Source: Carya illinoinensis
Taxonomy: Eukaryota > Streptophyta > Magnoliopsida > Fagales > Juglandaceae
Assembly: GCF_018687715.1 (NCBI RefSeq)
Contig: NC_056758.1
Location: 24,414,501-24,478,500 of the forward strand
Direction of reading: 5' to 3'
Length of the DNA stretch: 64,000 bases
In this document: in pieces, positions 61,016 to 64,000 of the stretch
Layout of the letters: each line of letters starts with the position of its first letter
How positions within the stretch are numbered: the first letter of the stretch is position 1
Notes under the pieces: model-generated
What the model saw: the letters and a program-made list of their open reading frames with translations, nothing else
What the model was told of the DNA's origin: nothing
Databases searched by the model: none
Program-made: the position numbers and the translations under genes

Positions 61016-62127
61016 TAAACAACATCACCATGGAGTTACAAGTGTGCATCAATATGGTCAAACATATGAAAGAAAACAATACACTACAAAAAAGGCTAAA
61101 TTGGCGTCGTTTATATGCGCGGCGTTTGTTTATGTGCCGGTAGATATATAAATTTACCGACGCTTAATGTTTCCGCTAGTAAATTATTGAGATTCATGAC
61201 GGTTAAATTTTTACGTCAGTAATAATATATGGCGTTGGCGGCGTATTTAACAACGCCGCCAATATAGTAATCATGCGCCGGGAAATTAGTAGTTTCCCAT
61301 CATTTATATTGTTATGCCAGTAATAATATATATTTTTTGTAGTGTTTAAACAAACGCTAATAATTTATTAATTATACGCCGTTATATTAACCGTGTTTGT
61401 CGGCGTTTCTAATATACCGCTGGTAATAACATATAACATCAGCGACATTTCACAAAATGCTGACAATTGATAGAGTTTACGCTGATAAAGTATTGAGTTT
61501 TTCAACATTTATATCGTTTAAACAAATGTCGGCCATTGATTAATTTTATGCCAGTAAATTAGTAGTTTGCCGGCGTTTATTGTTACGCCGGAAATAATTA
61601 TATACATTGGCGGCACTTATAAAATTTTAAAATTTGATCAATGAAATGCCGGTAAAACTATTATAAATTTATTGGTAGTAAAATAAATAAAATAAAAATA
61701 ACTTATTTAAATGACATGAAAATACACCTAAAAATTGTGCAACTGTCGTACAATATTCATTTTGGAAAAAATAGAGTCTATTATTTAAAATTTAATCTTT
61801 TAATATGGATCTCATATTTATTCTTTTTTTAAAAAAAGTGTGTGGTGCTTGCGAACTTTATGACAAAATATGTTAAACATCATACTAAGATTCACAACTT
61901 CCAAAAAGAGTAGTAAAAATAATGCATAATCCAGCACTTCTCCTTTAATTTCATAATCCATCCTAATTCCAACATAGCAAAACATAACAAACGTCAATAT
62001 ATGGCATAACCATAAATATAGTCTCAATTAAGGAAAATTGTGAATACCACCAAAAAAGAGCAAATGTCAATATATTGCAAATACCATAAATATAGTCTCA
62101 ATTATAGTCTCACTTATAATCCCGACT

Positions 62128-62256
62128 CTCAATCATTGTCCTCTTCATTCTCTTCCTCTTCTTCATCTTCCTCTTGATCTTCTTTCTCTTCAGCATTTTC
62201 CTCTTCTTCATCTTTCTCTTCCTCTTCATTCTCTTTTCGATTTTGTCCTAAAGCTT
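62128..62256 (-). repeat. GAA/GAG-rich tract, possible charged C-terminal exon
   Basis: After an acceptor-like CAAGCTTTAG on the minus strand the sequence is almost pure GAA/GAG/AAG. One frame is Glu/Asp-rich and ends at a stop; another is Lys/Arg-rich and would be in phase with the previous exon. I cannot tell which, if either, is used. Confidence 0.4.
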
Positions 62257-62308
62257 GAATATAAATTCAAATAAGGGTCCAAAAATTTCAATATAAGGTT
62301 GATTTATA

Positions 62309-64000
62309 TCAACTAAACATATATGGGGTGCTCACCTGTGCATGCACGAATGTGTTTACTAAGTTCCGTAATTCAGCTAATTCGTTCTGCATTTTCTCAA
62401 ACTCTTCCTTTGATTTACCATCTTCTTGGTTTGAAGTCAGTAATGAATGTTGACAAGTTTGCTTTGTAGGGGTTGGCCCAAACCCCAAACCGTGCACACA
62501 TCCAGACTGTTCTGAGCCCATAACTTTCGAATAAACATCATCTGATGCCCAAGACATGGTTCCTCCAGACCCCATGTCTATAGAATTCGTGTCCTGTGTT
62601 AAAAGTTCCTCCATCTCAACCTGTAATAGATAATAAAAAATACACATTATTCTTCATTTATAAATTCTTTAAAATTAAAAAAGTTATAAATTTGAAAATA
62701 AACATACCACTTTCTTCCTCGTGTCATCATTGTAGTGTGTGCATCCTTTTTCTTATAAGTCTTGACAAACAACTGGGCTCGACTTGGCATTGCCCCAGTT
62801 GATTTTTTCTACGTCCAATATTTTAGATTAAACACATATATCAAAAACAAAGAACTAACAAATATTCAACAATAAATAAATATTAATTAAATAAATACCA
62901 CATCATGGGCATATCTTGCTAAACTTTTTGATTCTCTGTTATGAACAACCACCTGCTTCTTACGACACTCCTTGTTTTTATTACATTTGGACTACAACAT
63001 GTAAAATATTATGAGAATTATAATTAAAATAACTAGTTGGTTGACTTTATAAATCTATAATAGAAATACGCGCATTGTTACCATATATTCTGGATCAAAC
63101 CAAAGATTGGCCAACTCTGCTAGTTGCTCTAAGTCCACCATATCGGGACTTGCCCTTACCACAACTTGTGCTGCAGAGATATCTTTTTCATTAAGTAGCT
63201 TTGTCTTCAATTCATGCTTGTAGTCTTTCCATTTCTTCCCCAAGTCCTTTAGTATCCATTTTTTGAATACATTCAATTTGTCATCAGGAACTTTAAACTT
63301 TCCCTACAGTCAAAATAAATTTACACAAGTGAGTAAGTAGCTTTCTAACAAAATTTTCAAAATATAACTATTTAATTAATAATAATGTTTTAATATGAAA
63401 AATTATATATACCTTTATAAGACCCCACGCTTTCTCCTTTATGGTTTTAGGTACTAACCTCCAATCTTTGTAAATTATTGAAACCAACTTATTACTTCTC
63501 GCTCTCAGATCACCAAACCTTACCACCTTTGAGTCTTGCTTTTTGATGGGCTGACCAAGATTGTTGAGCTCCATTTCAATTCCACCCCCTTCTGGAAGAT
63601 GCCAAATGTCATGAATAGAGTGCAATTGTCTCTTTACTCGATCTCCATTACTATCTGCAAAAATAGATTTAGTTATAGTGTTAGTATTTTGTAAGTCTGC
63701 AGTCATAGTGAAATAAATAATAAGTAAGAAAAATAAAAACATACTGACGATGATGAGAAATCGATCTCCAATGTCAGAACACATATTGACATTTTCTGCT
63801 TCCGAACTAGGTGCTATTGGTACAGATGTGCATGGCTCGGTCTCTTTGCTTATCTCCGTATGTTGGATAGTTGCCCTCCCATTTGGCTCGATGTAGAAGG
63901 TTGGGTCCCTTGCTGTGAAGATAATGATGGTGGGGAAGGTCAATTTATAGAAGGTTGGGTCCCTTGCTGTGAAGATAATGATGGTTGGTAAGGAAAATCT
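62309..64000 (-). CDS. Plant transposase of Ptta/En/Spm (Transposase_24) type, partial
   Basis: The exons on the minus strand are about 63943-63757, 63657-63412, 63303-63082, about 62995-62900, about 62809-62719 and about 62624-62330, continuing beyond the window edge. The translation has DIWHLPEGGGIEMELNNLGQ, a KLVSIIYKDWRLVPKTIKEK segment with KAWGLIK, GKFKVPDDKLNVFKKWILKD, a NLWFDPEYM segment, and the short exons SKCNKNKECRKKQVVVHNRE and RAQLFVKTYKKKD. It ends in a coiled-coil-like EEFEKMQNELAELRNLVNTF. This order (VP..K..IW, KWxL..., W....., SKxNK.NR, ELF..T..K, E....M.......) is that of the CACTA-associated Transposase_24 protein. The splice junctions keep frame, so the gene may be rather young. 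A GAA/GAG-rich tract at 62128-62256 may be a last exon. Confidence 0.65.
63899..63987. repeat. Direct 53-bp-spaced duplication at the right edge
   Basis: GGTTGGGTCCCTTGCTGTGA with AGATAATGATGGT following occurs at 63900 and again at 63953. Confidence 0.85.

Larger units (their letters stand above)
61082..64000 (-). mobile_element. CACTA (En/Spm) transposon, open at the right edge
   Basis: The left terminus is CACTACAAAAAAGGC after ATA. Up to about 61680 there are many GGCGTTT, GCCGGTAATAA and CCGCCAATA-like motifs in both orientations, a subterminal array. An inverted copy of the end, TTTTTTGTAGTG, occurs at 61333-61344. A multi-exon ORF of En/Spm (Ptta) type follows on the minus strand. The right end is outside the window. 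Confidence 0.75.

Overview
This is plant nuclear DNA: AT-rich intergenic sequence, GT-AG introns, two plant genes and a dense layer of nested retrotransposons, DNA transposons and microsatellites. The two genes and the repeat types fit a woody core eudicot. A Fagales tree such as the walnut family is my guess from the kind of repeats, but the sequence alone does not prove it.

Only two genes look intact, both on the minus strand. The first (about 7.1-10.8 kb) is a membrane-anchored PP2C phosphatase similar to Arabidopsis PP2C 50/51. It has five coding exons, a GC-AG intron and a non-coding first exon. The second (33.05-37.76 kb) is a complete five-exon ETO1-LIKE 1 (EOL1) gene of 887 residues with BTB and TPR regions. 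Its family is the substrate adaptor that sends type-2 ACC synthases to a CUL3 ubiquitin ligase and so limits ethylene production.

Most of the rest is transposon stratigraphy that can be read from target-site duplications (TSDs). 0-2.5 kb: the end of one long LTR and a complete solo LTR. 2.5-6.6 kb: small TIR elements. 12.4-29.0 kb: one decayed minus-strand Ty3/gypsy element of Tat/Ogre type with gag, PR, RT, RNase H and an antisense ORF. It is split by three solo LTRs, two of them in the same RNase H domain, and its integrase is missing. 29-32.4 kb: MITE-like elements, a TIR element, a captured receptor-kinase scrap and a tRNA-like promoter. 40-42.6 kb: another GAGTCGGAG-type repeat and a CACTA end. 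44.9-50.8 kb: a 5'-truncated LINE carrying two solo LTRs; one has a seven-copy hairpin minisatellite, the other a cluster of CTCGAG palindromes. 52.4-54.6 kb: remnants of a CLASP exon and of an RLCK-VII kinase, the kinase exon being cut by a poly(A) retroposon with an 18-bp TSD. 56.4-57.5 kb: a long-TIR Mutator-type element with a perfect 9-bp TSD. 61.1 kb to the right edge: a CACTA element with a multi-exon En/Spm-type ORF.

The two genes are not obviously linked in function. The window's main interest is its exact, datable record of nested insertion and its unusual LTR-internal repeats. I saw no CRISPR, operon or clearly new gene system.
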